This document shows, in pieces, positions 25,648-34,073 of a stretch of 64,000 nt of DNA. The position numbers and the translations under genes are program-made. The DNA comes from Streptomyces sp. NBC_01335. GTDB taxonomy: Bacteria; Actinomycetota; Actinomycetes; Streptomycetales; Streptomycetaceae. Every line of letters begins with the position of its first letter. Position 1 is the first letter of the stretch. The stretch is from contig NZ_CP108370.1 in NCBI RefSeq assembly GCF_035953295.1, positions 7,797,001-7,861,000 on the forward strand, in the 5' to 3' direction. The notes under the pieces were generated by a model. It worked only from the letters and a program-made list of their open reading frames with translations, did not search any database and had not been told where the DNA came from.

Positions 25648-26579
25648 CACAGCACCTCCCCGGCACCGACGCCGGTCACCAGGGCGCGGCCCTGCGCGAC
25701 GATCCGTTCCAGTTCCGCGAGGTGCTCGGGCGTGGGATCGGTCAGCGGCGGGCGTACGCCGCCGACGTCGAGGCCCCCTTGCCGGACCGCCGCCTTGACC
25801 AGGGCGACCGAGTAACCGGGGACCTTCTCGCGCAGGGCGATCAGAGGATGGAAGAAGCCGCCCAGGAGCCGCTGGGCAGTGGCTTCGTCCCCGGAGGTGA
25901 CGGCCCGGTGGAAGGCGATGGCGATCTCCGGGGCGAAGCAGAACACCGCGGAGGAGTACAGCTCGACCCCGATGCCGCGGTAGGCGAGCACGGTGCCCTC
26001 CGCGGTGGGCATCCCGTTGAAGAACTGGAATTCCGCGCCGCCGCACTCGCCGTCCGCGCGGACGGCGGTCACGATCCGGGACAGCAGGGAGAGGTCACCG
26101 GTGCCGTCCTTGAGACCCACGACCTGGGGCATCCGGGCCACCTCGAGAGCCGAGGGAACGTCGAACCGGGCGGTGCCCCGCTGGTAGACGATCACCGGCA
26201 GCGAGCCGGCCGCGACCACCTGGCGCACATAGGCGACCAGTCCGGCCGGCTCTCCCGCCACCAGGTACGGAGGCATCAGCAGCAGCCCGTCGGCACCGGC
26301 CTCCTCCGCGGCCCGCGCGTACTGCCGGGCAAGAGGCAGCGAACCGCCCGCACCGGCGAAGACCGGAACCCGACCGCCCGTCGCCTCCACGGCCGTCCGC
26401 ACCGCCGAGGCGAACTCCTCCACACCGAGCGCGTGGAACTCCCCGGTGCCGCAGGCGACGAACACCCCGCCCGCCCCGGCGTGGACTCCGTTTCGCACGT
26501 GTTCCGCCAGCTTCGCGGTATCCACCGAATCGTCCGGAGCGAACGGAGTCACGGGAAAGAACAGAACGCCCTCTAGCAT
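25647..26579 (-). CDS. kdgD: 5-dehydro-4-deoxyglucarate dehydratase (DHDPS family)
   Basis: A 310-residue class I aldolase-fold protein of the dihydrodipicolinate synthase family. It starts LEGVLFFPVTPF as glucarate-pathway members do. It has the GTGEFHAL loop, the tyrosine region PVIVYQRGTARF and the Schiff-base lysine in VGLKDGTGDL. The predicted reaction is decarboxylating dehydration of 5-dehydro-4-deoxyglucarate to 2-oxoglutarate semialdehyde, directly after glucarate dehydratase. First gene of the three-gene operon; ATG 26579 has GGAAAGGTG upstream. A palindromic operator candidate lies 16-31 bases before the start. DapA itself is a less likely assignment given the operon. Confidence 0.88.
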   Translation of the reverse strand: MLEGVLFFPVTPFAPDDSVDTAKLAEHVRNGVHAGAGGVFVACGTGEFHALGVEEFASAVRTAVEATGGRVPVFAGAGGSLPLARQYARAAEEAGADGLLLMPPYLVAGEPAGLVAYVRQVVAAGSLPVIVYQRGTARFDVPSALEVARMPQVVGLKDGTGDLSLLSRIVTAVRADGECGGAEFQFFNGMPTAEGTVLAYRGIGVELYSSAVFCFAPEIAIAFHRAVTSGDEATAQRLLGGFFHPLIALREKVPGYSVALVKAAVRQGGLDVGGVRPPLTDPTPEHLAELERIVAQGRALVTGVGAGEVL

Positions 26580-26594
26580 GGAGCACCTTTCCGA

Positions 26595-26610
26595 GTTCAT
26601 GTATATGAAC
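26595..26610. promoter_or_regulatory. Operator-like palindrome of the glucarate operon
   Basis: GTTCAT-GTAT-ATGAAC is a perfect inverted repeat 16-31 bases upstream of the first operon gene, directly followed by a second small one (ATTG-GT-CAAT, 26611-26620). On the coding strand a TTGACC element precedes it. GntR- or IclR-type control is a guess; no regulator gene adjoins. Confidence 0.6.
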
Positions 26611-26620
26611 ATTGGTCAAT

Positions 26621-27344
26621 ATGGCGAATCGCTGCACGGAAAGTAGGCGCCGCCGTGCGCCGAGGTCAAGGGTCGTGCGCGGGTCGGTTTCAGACACGCG
26701 GACGCGAAACGATCTACGTCTGGCGGCCAGGGGTGCGGCTTCCGGCCGGGATTCAGGGGGTGTGGACCTGCTGGCTGCGAGGAGGGTGGGCGTATGCGTG
26801 CATGCCATTTGAACTGGGCTGATGGTGCGGACTGGTCGTCGGGCGCTGTCTGCGAGGGGCGGATGGAGGCCCCGGGGGGTCGCCGCGCGGGTCGCTGTTC
26901 GGGCGTGAATCCTGTGGGTGGTTTCCGGCCATGGTGAGAAAGGGGGTGAGGGATGCCGGACGTCGAGAACGTGTGCGCATGTACCGCGATCGTTCCGCCA
27001 GCTGCACAACTGTGCGTGACCATGCACGATTGGGCGCGCCCAATGACGGGCCGAACCGGTGCCACCGCGTACGGCTGGGCCCGGGTGGCCGGGCCGCCCG
27101 ACCGGCGCCCCGACCGGAGGGGTGCCGGGGTGGAATCGCGGCGCCCGGCGAGAGGTGCCGGCGACGGGCGCCGGGGCCGGCCGTCGCCGGTTCCGCCGAA
27201 CTGGCCTCGCCCCGCGCGGGGTTCGGTTCCCGTGAGACGAATGTCACCCGCAGGGCCGTCGCGGAAGTCCCCTTCTTCCTCAACGGCACCTGCGCGTAAT
27301 GCCGTTGAGGAGCGGGCGGTGTGACGCACCATGGCGGCGCCCGA
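26621..27344. other. Long gene-poor region before the cobalamin riboswitch
   Basis: About 720 bases with no gene I can support. Open frames exist on both strands because of the GC content, but their translations are low-complexity proline/arginine-rich without ribosome sites or family resemblance. No tRNA or obvious hairpin was seen. Confidence 0.5.
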
Positions 27345-27480
27345 ACACAGGCGCTATGGTCTGACCAGCATGACGACGGCGCAACGGAAGTCCGGTGAGA
27401 ATCCGGCACGGTCGCGCCACTGTGAACCCGTACCTGCGGGAAGTCAGACCCAGCACCGTCGTCTCAGGCACCACGATCGG
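27345..27480 (+). ncRNA. Cobalamin riboswitch
   Basis: The conserved core is easily read: GGAAGTCCGGTGAGAATCCG followed by CACGGTCGCGCCACTGTGA, which contains the B12 box (GCCACTG). A long-range stem pairs GGTCTGAC (27358 on) with GTCAGACC (ending at 27450). It lies just upstream of the cobalt transporter genes and should turn them off when adenosylcobalamin is plentiful. Edges are approximate. Confidence 0.9.
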
Positions 27481-27508
27481 GACGCGTGTTCCCTCAGGAG
27501 GTTCTGCC

Positions 27509-27724
27509 ATGGCATACGTTGCCGCACCCTCGACCGGCGTACCTGCCGTCGCCCCCATATCGCTGAAGGCGATCGCCCCGTGGGCGGTCTTCTTCGGCAT
27601 CCTCATGCTCGTCCTGCTGTACTTCGTCGGTGCCGAGCAGGGCGCCACCTCGGTCATCTCCGGCGAGGCCGTTCACGAGTGGGTCCACGACGGCCGTCAC
27701 CTTCTCGGCTTCCCCTGCCACTAG
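27509..27724 (+). CDS. cbtB: CbtB family cobalt transporter subunit
   Basis: A 71-residue protein with a single hydrophobic helix (IAPWAVFFGILMLVLLYFVG) and a C-terminal histidine motif (EAVHEWVHDGRHLLGFPCH), the signature of CbtB. It partners CbtA in a putative cobalt uptake system for B12 synthesis. The ATG at 27509 has CAGGAGG upstream and lies behind a cobalamin riboswitch. Its TAG stop lies within a CTAG that looks like the target-site copy of a small insertion, so the original C-terminus may have been slightly longer. Confidence 0.9.
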   Translation: MAYVAAPSTGVPAVAPISLKAIAPWAVFFGILMLVLLYFVGAEQGATSVISGEAVHEWVHDGRHLLGFPCH

Positions 27725-27794
27725 GCCGTGTCTGACTCTTCTCGCCGGGCGGGCGGTGTCCCGCTGATCCGACGCGCATTGCCAGACGGCCTAG
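27721..27794. mobile_element. MITE-like insertion with CTAG duplications
   Basis: A 66-base segment (27725-27790) starts GCCGTGTCTG and ends CAGACGGC, an imperfect terminal inverted repeat, and is flanked on both sides by CTAG. This has the form of a small non-autonomous element with a 4-base target duplication. It sits between cbtB and cbtA, and the left CTAG supplies the cbtB stop codon. A terminator-like hairpin between the two genes is the alternative. Confidence 0.45.
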
Positions 27795-27816
27795 ACCTCA
27801 GGGGAACCGAACTCTC

Positions 27817-28590
27817 ATGAATTCCATATCCGTTCGAGCGCTTCTGGTCCGCGGCATGCTCGCGGGCCTGCTCGCGGGCGTCGCGGCACTCCTCGTCGCC
27901 TACTTCCTCGGCGAATCCCGGGTGGACGCGTCCATCGCCCTGGAAGAGGCCCACAACCACGACCATCACGGCGGCGAGGAGTTGGTCAGCCGGACGATGC
28001 AGGCCACCGGCGGCCTCGCCACCGGTGTCCTCGTCTTCGGCGTCGCCGTCGGCGGCATCGCGGCACTCGTCTTCTGCTACGCCCTCGGCCGCATCGGGAA
28101 CTTCGGCCCCCGAGCCACCGCGGCCCTGGTCGCGGGTGCGGCGCTGCTGACCGTGTACCTCGTACCGTTCCTGAAGTACCCGGCCAACCCGCCGGCCGTC
28201 GGCAACCCCGACACCATCGGGCAACGTACGGGGCTGTTCTTCCTCATGGTGGCGCTCAGCATCCTGCTCGCCGTCGCCGCCGTCGTCGCCGGGAGGAGGC
28301 TCGCACCGCGCCTCGGCAACTGGAACGCGACCGTCGCCGCGTCCGCCGGATACGTCCTGCTGATCGCGCTCGCGTACGTGTTCCTGCCGTCGTTCGACGA
28401 GGTGGGCGCGGACTTCCCGGCGACCCTGCTCTGGGAATTCCGGCTCTCCACCCTCGCGGTCCAGGCGACCCTCTGGGTGGGCTTCGGGCTGATCTTCGGT
28501 GCCCTCACCGAGCGCCTGCTGCTTCCCTCGCGAGGGCAGGGCGCGGCCTCCCGGGAAGGCGCTCCCCGGCCCGCCGGGGCGGTGGTCTGA
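27817..28590 (+). CDS. cbtA: CbtA family cobalt transporter
   Basis: A 257-residue CbtA protein with about five to six membrane segments. The first loop after helix 1 carries the histidine-rich segment AHNHDHHGGEELVSRTMQ, and later EFRLSTLAVQATLW and a last membrane helix ending in LTERLL are as in the family. Together with CbtB and the upstream B12 riboswitch it forms a cobalt import unit. The 92-base gap to cbtB contains the small insertion-like element. The C-terminal 25 residues are a hydrophilic tail. Confidence 0.9.
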   Translation: MNSISVRALLVRGMLAGLLAGVAALLVAYFLGESRVDASIALEEAHNHDHHGGEELVSRTMQATGGLATGVLVFGVAVGGIAALVFCYALGRIGNFGPRATAALVAGAALLTVYLVPFLKYPANPPAVGNPDTIGQRTGLFFLMVALSILLAVAAVVAGRRLAPRLGNWNATVAASAGYVLLIALAYVFLPSFDEVGADFPATLLWEFRLSTLAVQATLWVGFGLIFGALTERLLLPSRGQGAASREGAPRPAGAVV

Positions 28591-28620
28591 CCCACATCGC
28601 GGCTGAATCACCCCGCGCGT

Positions 28621-28652
28621 GTGTGCGGCCGGAGACCTCTCCGGCCGCACAC
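28621..28652 (+). terminator. Hairpin terminator after cbtA
   Basis: GTGTGCGGCCGGAGA (28621-28635) and TCTCCGGCCGCACAC (28638-28652) are perfectly complementary around a two-base centre, 30 bases after the cbtA stop. It probably serves both convergent transcripts. Confidence 0.8.
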
Positions 28653-28754
28653 TTCGTCGTCGTGCGCCCGGCGCCGAGGCGGCGCGATGTGCCGGCGCGA
28701 CGTGCGGGCCCGACGCGGTTGCTGCCGCGTCGCTGCCGATCAGGGGCCGACCCG

Positions 28755-29102
28755 TCAGCCGGTGGCGAAGTCGCCGTTCAGGGCGGCGGCCATCCGCAGG
28801 TGCGGCCCGGCCTCCTCGTGCCGGCCCTGGCGCTCCAGCGTGCGTCCGAGCAGCAGCCGCGCGTAGTCCTCGACCGGGTCACGCTCCAGGACGATCCGCA
28901 GCTCCGCCTCGGCCTTCCCGAGCCGCGCCGAGTGGTAGTAGGCGCGGGCGAGCAGCAGACGTGGGGCGACCTGCTCGGGGACTTCGTCCACGAGTCCGCC
29001 GAGAATGCGCGCCGCGGTGAGGTACTCCTTCGCGTCGAAGAAGAACCGCGCGCGGTTCCAGCGGTCGGCGGCCGTGCCGAACTCGTAGTAGTTCTCGTCC
29101 AT
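28755..29102 (-). CDS. Tetratricopeptide repeat protein
   Basis: A 115-residue all-helical protein with about three TPR-like repeats (AKEYLTAARILGGLVDEVP, APRLLLARAYYHSARLGKAE, DYARLLLGRTLERQGRHEEA). Such small TPR proteins usually act as protein-binding scaffolds. The start at 29102 has GAGGAGG upstream. It is divergent from the pirin gene with about 160 bases between the starts, a common arrangement that may share control elements. No partner can be named. Confidence 0.85.
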   Translation of the reverse strand: MDENYYEFGTAADRWNRARFFFDAKEYLTAARILGGLVDEVPEQVAPRLLLARAYYHSARLGKAEAELRIVLERDPVEDYARLLLGRTLERQGRHEEAGPHLRMAAALNGDFATG

Positions 29103-29260
29103 GGGGTTCCTCCTCTGCCGCCGGCGGGGCGGCTGTTCGAGCCTCCCGCCCGTGTGCTCGCGACAACATACCTCGGTGGTTGAATATTCCACTAAATCGG
29201 AGAGGCGGCGATCGCGCCACTGCTCCTCCGGCCAGGCCGGAGCGCAATAGGTTGACCACC

Positions 29261-30226
29261 ATGAGCAACCTCGATCGCCAGGCCACGCTGTCCGTCTGCG
29301 GAGGGCGGGGCTTTGTCGTCGCCGAACCGGTACGTGAACTCCTCACCCCGCGCCACGTACGGCTCGGCGAGTCCACCGAAGTCCGCAGGCTGCTGCCCAA
29401 CCTCGGCCGCCGCATGATCGGCGCCTGGGCCTTCGTCGACCACTACGGCCCCGACGACATCGCGGACGAGCCCGGCATGCAGGTGCCGCCCCACCCGCAC
29501 ATGGGGCTGCAGACCGTGAGCTGGCTGCACGAGGGCGAGGTGCTCCACCGCGACAGCCTCGGAAGCCTCCGGACCGTGCGCCCCGGGGAGCTCGGGCTGA
29601 TGACGTCGGGCCGGGCCATCAGTCACTCCGAGGAGAGCCCGAAGAGCCACGCCCGGCTTCTGCACGGCGCCCAGCTGTGGGTGGCCCTTCCGGAGGCCCA
29701 CCGCCACGTCGAACCCCACTTCCAGCACCACGCCGACCTGCCCACGGTGACGGCCTCCGGCCTCACCGCCACGGTGATCCTCGGCGAACTCGACGGAGCG
29801 GCCTCGCAGGGCACCACCTACACCCCGATCGTCGGCGCCGACCTCGCCCTCGCGGCGGGCACCGAGACCCGCCTGCCGCTCGACCCGGACTTCGAGTACG
29901 CCGTTCTGTCGATGTCGGGCGAGGCTCACGTCGACGGTGTGCCCGTACTCCCCGGATCAATGCTCTACCTCGGCTGCGGACGCAGCCAACTGCCCCTGCG
30001 CGCGGACTCGGACGCCGGACTCATGCTCCTCGGGGGCGAACCGTTCGCGGAGGAGGTCGTCATGTGGTGGAACTTCATCGGCCGCTCCGGCGACGAGATC
30101 GCGCAGGCGCGAAACGACTGGGAGAAAGGTTCGCGGTTCGGCGAGGTGCACGGCTACGACGGTGCCCGCCTGCCTGCCCCGGAACTGCCCGCCACACCGC
30201 TGAAGCCGCGCGGGCGAGTGCGCTGA
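29261..30226 (+). CDS. Pirin family protein
   Basis: A 321-residue pirin. The iron-binding cupin motif is seen in PPHPHMGLQTVSWLHEGEVL and the later histidine/glutamate region (AISHSEESP). The C-terminal pirin motif reads EEVVMWWNFIGRSGDEIAQA. Bacterial pirins can act as quercetin dioxygenases or redox-related regulators; the function here is unknown. It is clearly related to the pirin part of the fused gene at 19101 but diverged, so not a recent duplicate. ATG 29261 is 12 bases downstream of a TAGGTTGAC-like stretch with only a poor ribosome site. Confidence 0.9.
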   Translation: MSNLDRQATLSVCGGRGFVVAEPVRELLTPRHVRLGESTEVRRLLPNLGRRMIGAWAFVDHYGPDDIADEPGMQVPPHPHMGLQTVSWLHEGEVLHRDSLGSLRTVRPGELGLMTSGRAISHSEESPKSHARLLHGAQLWVALPEAHRHVEPHFQHHADLPTVTASGLTATVILGELDGAASQGTTYTPIVGADLALAAGTETRLPLDPDFEYAVLSMSGEAHVDGVPVLPGSMLYLGCGRSQLPLRADSDAGLMLLGGEPFAEEVVMWWNFIGRSGDEIAQARNDWEKGSRFGEVHGYDGARLPAPELPATPLKPRGRVR

Positions 30227-30657
30227 CCTGGGGGAAAGCCATGGCCGGGCTGGCCGTACTCCCACTGGCGGCCGTCAGGCTGAGGCACTCTGGTCGTCCC
30301 CTGTTCTGTGCTCGGGTTCAGGGGGCTGCTGGGATCGAGAGGAGGTGTTTCGAGTCTCGTGTTCGAGCATGTGTGTCAGGGTTCAATCGGATCGATGCTG
30401 ACCTTTGGCTGACTTTCCTGACTAAAAGTCATCTGCCTCCAGAGCCAGGTCAGCGCGGGCCGGCACGGCCCCTGCCCGACCTCCTCACCCACCGCGGCAC
30501 CGCTGATCGTGGCCCGGTTGGCCAAGAGCAAGTGCGCCCCCGCCCGGCTCGAACCCTCTGCGCCACCAACGTCGGCTGGGCCACACCCTGCGGTGGGGCG
30601 TTCCGCTGCCGCCGAGCGTGAGACACCTCTGGTGCGGAGGGGGCTCAAGAGGCGAAG
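30227..30657. other. Gene-poor stretch before the LAL regulator
   Basis: About 430 bases without a supportable gene. It contains an inverted repeat TGACTTT-N8-AAAGTCA at 30410-30431, one of the few AT-richer spots nearby, which could be an operator or promoter part of the LAL gene. Otherwise nothing recognisable. Confidence 0.5.
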
Positions 30658-33600
30658 ATGATCAGGGAGGCGGTGGTGAAGGGAGTGGCGCGGCGGATGG
30701 ACGGTCGGCGGAACACGGCACCACACCTGGTCGTACGGGCCGCGGGAGGTGTCCCCTCGGTCGCCGCGACTCCCTGCCCCGGCGACGTGCCGGACCACCG
30801 TCCGCAGCCGCGGGCACCCAGTTTCGTCGGCCGGAAGGACGAACTGCGCGAAATCCTCGACGTACTGACGCCCGGACGGCCGTCGGCCCTCGTCGTGGTC
30901 GAGGGTGAAGCCGGAGTCGGCAAGAGCCGTTTGGTCCGTGAGGCCCTGGCGGCCCGTGAGGCCGAGGCGGGGCAGGACACGGGCGGTACGCTGATCGCCG
31001 TCTGTCCACCCTTCCGGGAGGCGCTCACCTTCGGGCCGATCATCGACGCGGTCCGGGACGCGCGTCCCGCCGGACCCGCCGGGCTGGGCCTTTCCCCCCT
31101 GGCGGGTGCCCTTCGCCCGTTGCTGCCCGAGTGGTCCGAAGATCTGCTGCCCGCACCCGAGCCTCTGCCGGATCCCGGTGTCGCCCGGCACCGTCTGCTG
31201 CGCGCGCTGGCGGAGCTCCTCGACCTGCTGGCCGTGCGTGTCCTGGTGGTCGAGGACGTCCACTGGGCGGACGACGCCACCCTCGACTTCCTCCTCTTTC
31301 TCGCCACCCGTCCTACGCGCACCATCAGCCTCGTCCTGACCTACCGTCCCGAGGACCTCCCGCCCGGCTCCCTGCTGCCTCGCCTGACCTCCCGCCCAGC
31401 CGCCGGCGTCCGGCACGTCCGTGTCGCCCTGCGTCCCCTGGATGTCGCGGACACCGCAGCACTGGTCTCATCCATGCTCCACGGCGACCATGTCTCCGAC
31501 GCCTTCTCCACCTTTCTCCACGCCCGTACCGACGGTCTCCCGCTCGCACTGGAGGAGTCCGTCCACCTGCTGCGTGACCGCGCCGACCTGGTGCGCCGCG
31601 AGGACGAGTGGGTGCGGCACGCCCTCGCGGACATCGCCGTGCCTCCCACCATCCGCGACGCCGTCGCCGAGCGCGCCGCCCGCCTCGACCCGGATGCCCG
31701 CACCGTGCTGGAGGCCGCCGCAGTCCTCGGCGAACCCGCCCCCGAAGAAGTGCTGTTCGTCGTCGCCGGACTCGGAGCCGACCGTGCCCGCCCTGCCGTC
31801 GACGGGGCCGTCCGCAGCGGCCTGCTCGCAGAAGGCCGGCACGGGCGGCTCGCCTTCCGGCACGCCCTCCCGGCCCAGGCCGTGTACGACGGCCTGGGCG
31901 TCCGCGACCGTGCCCGTCTGCACGCCCGTGCCGCCGATGCGCTGGAGGCGGGAACACAGCCCTCTCCGGCCCGCCTCTCCCACCATTTCCGCGGCGCCGG
32001 TGACACGGCGCGGTGGCTCCGCCACGGCGAACAAGCCGCCGATCTGGCCCTTGCCGCCGGCGACCAGCGGACCGCCGTGGCCTTCGTGCACGACCTGCTG
32101 ACCGTCCCCGGCCTGTCCGCCCGCGACATCGCCCGGCTGGTCCGGAAGGTTCCGCTGCACACCTACGGAAGCTTCCACAACCGGGACGAGGTCCTGCGCA
32201 CCCTGCGGGACTGCCTCGCCGGTGAGGACCTTCCGGCGCGGGACCGGGCCGACGTCCGCATGCAGTTCGGTAGAATTCTGCACGCCGCCGGAGAACTCCG
32301 CCCTTCCCAGGACGAGTTCGAGCAGGCGATCCAGGGCCTCGCCTCCGATCCCTCCGAGGCCGCACGGGCGATGATCCTGCTCGGCGTACCGACGGACTCG
32401 CCGCTGCCCGTGGCCGAACACCGCCGCTGGCTCGACCGGGCCGCAGAACTGATGAACCATCACATAGCAGCCGAAAAAAGGCTGTTCTACGTCGTCAGCT
32501 GGTCCAACGCCCTCATCCAGCTCGGGGACGAGGCCGGCTGGCAACCCGTCGACGGTTTCCTCCGCGACGAGACCCGCGTGAATCCGGGTGACGTCCTCCA
32601 GCTGAACCGAGGCTTGCTCAACTCCGGTGCGGGTGCGATGAACTGGGGCCGTTACGCCCTGGCGCGGCAGCTGCTCACCCGCGCCCTCGACCAGGCGGTC
32701 CGTCACCGGATCTCCGGCCAGCACATGATGACGGCGGCCAACCTGGTCCACCTGGACTGGTTCTGCGGCCGGTGGGAAAGCTTCCCCGGCCGTGTACGGG
32801 CTCTCGCGGAGTCCGACGACGACCCGCGCTTCCTCGCCGAAAAACTGCTGCTCCTCGGCCTGCACGACCTTGCCGCGGGTGAGAGGCGGACCGCCGAGGA
32901 CCGGCTCGCCACTGCCCTGGACGAGGGCCTGCGCGGCGGCGACCTGCTCCTCCAGGCCGAGCCCGCCGCTGCTCTCGGCCGCCTCTTCCTCGCCGCCGGC
33001 GACACCGGCCGGGCCCTCGCGGCCACCGAGAAGGTGACCGGCACCGTGACCGCGAAAGGCCTGTGGGTGTTCGGCGCCGAACTCATGCCCGCTCGGGTCG
33101 AGGCCCTGCTCGCCGCCGACCGGCCCGACGACGCCGAACGGCTGGCCGACGCCTTCACCCGGGGCATGACGGGCCGCGCCATCCCCGCCGCGGCCGCCGC
33201 CGTGGCCGTCTGCCACGCACTCCTCACCGAGGCCCACGGGCCCGCCGCCGTGGCCGCCGACGCCTGGGCGGAGGCTGCCGCGGCCTGGCGAGCCCTGCCC
33301 CGCCCCTACGAGGCGCTGCTCGCCACCGAGCGCGAGGCCGCCTGCCGCATCGCGGCAGGCGCCTCCGAAACAGACATGGCACTGCTCCATGAGGTGCGGC
33401 GTGATCTGGACGCGCTCGGCGCGCGCGGCGACGCGGACCGCGTCGCCGCGGCCCTGCGCGAACGCGGCGAGGCTGCTCGGGTGGTCTGGCGCGGCGGCCG
33501 TCGCGGCTACGGCGACCGGCTCTCGCCCCGCGAGACCGAAGTCGTCCGGCTGCTCCTCAACGGCCTGACCAACCGGGAGATCGCAGCCGCGCTCTTCCGG

Positions 33601-33714
33601 TCGCCGAAGACCGTCGCCGCCCAACTCAAGTCGGCCATGCGTAAACACGGTGTGACCACCCGCACGGCGCTCGCCGTGAGCGCGGCCAAGGCGGGCCTGA
33701 CCCCGGCCCGTTGA
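30658..33714 (+). CDS. LAL family transcriptional regulator (AAA ATPase + LuxR HTH)
   Basis: A 1018-residue large ATP-binding LuxR-type regulator. The Walker A motif is GEAGVGKS (residues 83-90) and Walker B VLVVEDVHWADD (about 197-208). The middle is a long helical, TPR-like region. The C-terminus carries a LuxR helix-turn-helix (LSPRETEVVRLLLNGLTNRE, then IAAALFRSPKTVAAQLKSAM). The usual histidine of the TVxxHL element is glutamine here (TVAAQLK). LAL proteins often switch on secondary-metabolite or sugar pathways in response to small effectors. No biosynthetic cluster adjoins; the secreted S53 peptidase follows in the same direction with a 360-base gap. The ATG at 30658 follows GAGGCGA; ATG 30697 is possible. 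Confidence 0.88.
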   Translation: MIREAVVKGVARRMDGRRNTAPHLVVRAAGGVPSVAATPCPGDVPDHRPQPRAPSFVGRKDELREILDVLTPGRPSALVVVEGEAGVGKSRLVREALAAREAEAGQDTGGTLIAVCPPFREALTFGPIIDAVRDARPAGPAGLGLSPLAGALRPLLPEWSEDLLPAPEPLPDPGVARHRLLRALAELLDLLAVRVLVVEDVHWADDATLDFLLFLATRPTRTISLVLTYRPEDLPPGSLLPRLTSRPAAGVRHVRVALRPLDVADTAALVSSMLHGDHVSDAFSTFLHARTDGLPLALEESVHLLRDRADLVRREDEWVRHALADIAVPPTIRDAVAERAARLDPDARTVLEAAAVLGEPAPEEVLFVVAGLGADRARPAVDGAVRSGLLAEGRHGRLAFRHALPAQAVYDGLGVRDRARLHARAADALEAGTQPSPARLSHHFRGAGDTARWLRHGEQAADLALAAGDQRTAVAFVHDLLTVPGLSARDIARLVRKVPLHTYGSFHNRDEVLRTLRDCLAGEDLPARDRADVRMQFGRILHAAGELRPSQDEFEQAIQGLASDPSEAARAMILLGVPTDSPLPVAEHRRWLDRAAELMNHHIAAEKRLFYVVSWSNALIQLGDEAGWQPVDGFLRDETRVNPGDVLQLNRGLLNSGAGAMNWGRYALARQLLTRALDQAVRHRISGQHMMTAANLVHLDWFCGRWESFPGRVRALAESDDDPRFLAEKLLLLGLHDLAAGERRTAEDRLATALDEGLRGGDLLLQAEPAAALGRLFLAAGDTGRALAATEKVTGTVTAKGLWVFGAELMPARVEALLAADRPDDAERLADAFTRGMTGRAIPAAAAAVAVCHALLTEAHGPAAVAADAWAEAAAAWRALPRPYEALLATEREAACRIAAGASETDMALLHEVRRDLDALGARGDADRVAAALRERGEAARVVWRGGRRGYGDRLSPRETEVVRLLLNGLTNREIAAALFRSPKTVAAQLKSAMRKHGVTTRTALAVSAAKAGLTPAR

Positions 33715-34073
33715 CTCCCTGCGGCGCCGCGGTCAGGTCAGTGACTGCCGACCGCCGCCGCGCCCGGCTTCGTCCCCATGCTGCTCCGCCCGGAGTTTTT
33801 TGAGGCATCCGCCCAATCGCGAGCGGGCCCGCCCGCACCGGAGACTCGTGCATCACCCAACTGTCCCCGGACCGCACGAGAGTGACCTCCTCCCATGAGC
33901 AGCCCGGCTCCCGAGCCGCACCACGAGCCCCCGACCGAACCTCCGCCGCCTGCCCCTTCCCAGCTCCCTCCCGCTCCTCTGCCGCCCCCCGCAGACGGCT
34001 ACGAACCCCTCTGAACCGCAAAGAGGGCTACGAACCCCCTCCTGAACCCCGGCCCCTCTCCGAAAGGCCCTCC
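33715..34073. other. Upstream region of the S53 peptidase gene
   Basis: About 360 bases without a clear gene. The peptidase reading frame is open back to 33882, but that part encodes a low-complexity Pro/Ser/Arg stretch ahead of a good ribosome site and signal peptide, so I treat it as untranslated leader and promoter. Confidence 0.5.

Noticed and set aside
26616..27332. Minus-strand frame of about 240 residues before the riboswitch
   Set aside because: Proline/arginine-rich, no ribosome site, no family resemblance; treated as non-coding.
19101..30226. The two pirin genes as a recent duplication
   Set aside because: Shared motifs only; the proteins differ throughout, and one has a fused GNAT domain and different neighbours.
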